Shown here: piece after piece, positions 48,144 through 50,094 of the stretch | Position numbering within the stretch: position 1 is the stretch's first letter | Layout: each line of letters opens with the position of its first letter | NCBI RefSeq assembly: GCF_012911005.2 | Contig: NZ_WTVS01000043.1 | Location: forward strand, 1-50,094 | Direction: 5' to 3' | DNA from: Aromatoleum toluolicum | GTDB lineage: Bacteria > Pseudomonadota > Gammaproteobacteria > Burkholderiales > Rhodocyclaceae | Length of the DNA stretch: 50,094 nucleotides | Notes under the pieces: model-generated | The model's database searches: none | What the model saw: the letters and a program-made list of their open reading frames with translations, nothing else | What the model was told of the DNA's origin: nothing | Program-made: the position numbers and the translations under genes

Positions 48144-49040
48144 TCAGCGTGCCAGGACTTCGAGGATGTCCAGGAAGGATTGCTCGACCGTTCGGCCGGA
48201 TGTATCGATGATGGCGTCCGCCTTGCTGTACATGGTCGTCCGGCCAGCCAGGATGCGCTTCAGGTCGTCCATCGCCTCCTGGTTGCCGTGCATGGGGCGG
48301 TAGTCCCCCTGCGCCATGACGCGCGCCATGTGCTCCTCGGGGGATGCGCACAGCCAGATCGTGAAGCACGATGACAGCAGCAGATCGAAGTTGGCCGGCT
48401 CGGACACGATGCTGCCGCCCGCGATCAGCACAAAGGCCTCGTTGTTTGCGACCACCGACTCCAGCCCGCGACGCTCGTAGCGGCGGTATGCCGTCTGGCC
48501 GTACAGCGAAAAGATTTCGGACAGATCGGCCCCGGCTTCCTGTTCGATCACTTTCGCGAGCTCGAGGAAGGGCACCCCGAGGTGCTCGGCCAGCATCGTC
48601 CCCAGCGTGGTTTTCCCCGCCCCGCGCAAGCCGATGAAGGCGATGCGCTGCCTGCGCGCGCTGCGCCCCGACGATTCGAGCTCGTTCTGGAGCAGCCGGC
48701 GCGCCCAGTCATGCGTCTTGGGCGGAAAACGGCTCAGGTACTGGATCAGCAGCGTCAACTCGGGCGACTGCTCCGTCTCCTCGCGCACGAGGTCGACGAT
48801 GGGAAAGCCGAGCCCCTGCGCGATCTGACGCAAGAGGATGATGGAGATATTGCCGTGCCCCGTTTCCAGCTGCGCAAGATAACGCTCCGACACACCGGAC
48901 TGCTGCGCCAGCATCTTGCGTGTCATTCCCCGCTGCGCTCGCAGGTCGCGAATGCGGTCGCCCAACATCAGCAGGTAGTTGTTCTCTTCTAACGACAGGT
49001 CCGGGCGTTTGAGCCGTGATGAGTTCTCGTCGTTGGACAT
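48144..49040 (-). CDS. bzdR: Benzoyl-CoA-responsive repressor BzdR
   Basis: This 298-residue protein, the length I recall for CIB BzdR, has an XRE helix-turn-helix (~25-85; LGDRIRDLRAQRGM, KMLAQQSGVSERYLAQLETG) joined by a linker to a shikimate-kinase-like domain with Walker A GLRGAGKTTL (137-146). The kinase-like part senses benzoyl-CoA, which relieves repression of bzdN. The ATG at 49040 follows AGGGGTAG; a 352-residue frame from 49202 would include promoter sequence and is rejected. Confidence 0.95.
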   Translation of the reverse strand: MSNDENSSRLKRPDLSLEENNYLLMLGDRIRDLRAQRGMTRKMLAQQSGVSERYLAQLETGHGNISIILLRQIAQGLGFPIVDLVREETEQSPELTLLIQYLSRFPPKTHDWARRLLQNELESSGRSARRQRIAFIGLRGAGKTTLGTMLAEHLGVPFLELAKVIEQEAGADLSEIFSLYGQTAYRRYERRGLESVVANNEAFVLIAGGSIVSEPANFDLLLSSCFTIWLCASPEEHMARVMAQGDYRPMHGNQEAMDDLKRILAGRTTMYSKADAIIDTSGRTVEQSFLDILEVLAR

Positions 49041-49079
49041 CGGGCTACCCCTATTTGTGCGGCAGTAAAGTGCCGGTGA

Positions 49080-49085
49080 ATTATA
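49080..49085 (-). promoter_or_regulatory. bzdR promoter -10 element
   Basis: A perfect TATAAT on the minus strand lies 40 bases upstream of the bzdR ATG, placing transcription start near 49074 and a ~33-base leader. No good -35 is seen at 17 bases; TTGCAA at 49111-49106 is 20 bases away. A TGCA lies within it (49107-49110), suggesting possible self-control. Confidence 0.55.
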
Positions 49086-49239
49086 GTGCTCAAGGTTGGG
49101 CGCGATTGCAACATGCGGATGGGTCGCCGGGCATTCGTGGTAACCGCAAAAAGTTGCCCGCGAGTGCTCCCGCGCCGAAGCAGGAGACGCCGGATAATGC
49201 ATATGGCATCATTCATGACTCCACCCGCAAGTGAAAGTC

Positions 49240-49707
49240 ATGAACCGCGGAAAACTGCATAGCCTCGCCGTCGTTGCGACGGTTTCCACCTTCTTCGCGC
49301 CCGCCTGTCCGGCACAGGTGTTCAAGTGCGTGTCCGGCAACGGCCACGCAAGCTATCAGGCACTCCCGTGCGAACACGACGGGGCACACATGGACCTCTC
49401 CGTGCGCGTCCCCGAGCCGGCGGAACAGGCGGCCGCAAGGACCCGGGCACGCAAGGAACAACGGTTCGTCACCGAAATCGAATCCGCCCGGGAAGTCGCG
49501 CAGCGCAGCGCACGCGCCGAGCACAAGCAGCGCGACGCGGAGCGGCAGGCACACGCAGCGCGCTGTGCGAGCTACCAGGAGCGTGCGGAACGGGCCGAGG
49601 CGGACGCCAGACAACACCTGCGGCGAAACCGCTACAAGCGCGATCACGAATTGCGTGCGCGCACGCTGCGGGACCGCTACTTCAGCGAATGTCTCGCGGC
49701 CGATTGA
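49240..49707 (+). CDS. Small exported Arg/Ala-rich protein (DUF4124-like start)
   Basis: This 155-residue protein has a signal peptide (LAVVATVSTFFAPACPAQ), then VFKCVSGNGHASYQALPCE, the Cys-pair pattern of DUF4124-like domains. The rest is a charged helical coiled coil (ARTRARKEQRFVTEIE, RCASYQERAERAEADA). A GTG at 49231 is an alternative start. Function is unknown. It is divergent from bzdR and tail-to-tail with the last gene. Confidence 0.72.
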   Translation: MNRGKLHSLAVVATVSTFFAPACPAQVFKCVSGNGHASYQALPCEHDGAHMDLSVRVPEPAEQAAARTRARKEQRFVTEIESAREVAQRSARAEHKQRDAERQAHAARCASYQERAERAEADARQHLRRNRYKRDHELRARTLRDRYFSECLAAD

Positions 49708-49711
49708 ACGT

Positions 49712-50094
49712 CTACTTGCCCGTCTTTTCCTCGACGATGCGCCAGCTGCCCGCCACGTTATCGAGCACGACGGTCTTCCGGTCAACGGATTTCAGCGTAT
49801 CGCTGCGGTAATCCTGTCGGAATTGCGCCACGGCACGACCACCGTCGACAAGGATCTTCACGTCCGAGAGCTTCACGTCGATCGAAGACGCACCGCCGAT
49901 ACGTTCCCGCCGCAGCGCACGCCATTGCTCCAGCGGGCGACCATCGGCCGGGCGGAAGTCGGCAGCGTAATGGTCCAGATAGGCGTCGATGTTGCGTGCA
50001 GACCATGCGCCGGCCCAGGCATCCAGAGCATTCCGGACTGAGGTCTCGGCGCCTTGCGGATTCGTCGGAGCAGCATTCTCGGCGGCTGGGGCCC
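49712..50094 (-). CDS. C-terminal part of an NTF2-like/Cds6-type protein (partial)
   Basis: The visible 126 residues run from the window edge to the TAG at 49714-49712. They read NALDAWAGAWSARNIDAYLDHY, ADFRPADGRPLEQW and VAGSWRIVEEKTGK, the cone-like NTF2 fold found at the C-terminus of Cds6/L,D-transpeptidase-associated proteins and TPR proteins. The N-terminus lies outside, so the full domain set is unknown. Confidence 0.7.
   Translation of the reverse strand, partial: APAAENAAPTNPQGAETSVRNALDAWAGAWSARNIDAYLDHYAADFRPADGRPLEQWRALRRERIGGASSIDVKLSDVKILVDGGRAVAQFRQDYRSDTLKSVDRKTVVLDNVAGSWRIVEEKTGK

Overview
The window is high-GC, gene-dense chromosomal DNA that looks like a Rhodocyclales betaproteobacterium of the Aromatoleum/Azoarcus/Thauera group. 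The strongest evidence is a complete anaerobic benzoate degradation locus of the bzd type known from Azoarcus (Aromatoleum) sp. CIB, with matching gene order, regulator length and promoter layout. No tRNA, rRNA, CRISPR array, insertion sequence or phage gene was seen.

Layout. Positions 1-4.9 kb hold housekeeping and envelope genes: the 5' part of an unrecognised gene, prfB with its programmed +1 frameshift, ompW with a terminator and an FNR-type box, a GNAT acetyltransferase and a PAP2 phosphatase. Positions 4.9-9.3 kb hold an acyl carrier protein, a FabF-like ketosynthase, an ICMT-like membrane methyltransferase and a DUF1631 protein. Positions 9.3-12.8 kb hold a methionine aminopeptidase coupled to a ParD-like antitoxin, and a large exported hydrolase-like protein.

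Positions 13.0-15.8 kb form a sulfur-transfer operon: a JAMM peptidase, a single protein fusing a ThiS/MoaD-like carrier, a rhodanese and a ThiF/MoeB-type activating enzyme, and a CysM-like synthase. It resembles the CysO/Mec+/MoeZ/CysM route but is packaged differently. Next come a 1-Cys peroxiredoxin, a small Trp-rich hypothetical, and a lemA/TPM/TPM cluster convergent with a DUF423 gene. Positions 20.0-26.6 kb carry a heavy-metal-type RND efflux operon (outer membrane factor, His-rich membrane protein, His-rich periplasmic adaptor, RND pump, small exported protein) preceded by a TTACA-N4-TGTAA box.

Positions 26.7-49.0 kb, all on the minus strand, form the benzoate locus. bzdR (XRE plus shikimate-kinase-like domains) lies upstream of a 583-bp control region with TGCA repeats, an FNR/AcpR-type box and a -10 element. 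Then follow bzdNOPQ (ATP-dependent benzoyl-CoA reductase), bzdM (ferredoxin), bzdS, bzdT and bzdU (unknown roles), bzdV (Fe-S flavoprotein probably feeding electrons to the reductase), a 60-residue Cys-rich ORF, bzdW, bzdX and bzdY (modified beta-oxidation to ring opening), bzdZ (SDR) and bzdA (benzoate-CoA ligase). After these come a five-gene branched-chain-type ABC transporter and the MFS permease bzdK. Uptake, CoA activation, ring reduction, hydration, oxidation and hydrolytic ring cleavage are thus encoded in one direction. A REP-like nested palindrome interrupts the operon between bzdX and bzdW. The window ends with a small exported Arg-rich protein and the C-terminus of an NTF2-like-domain protein.
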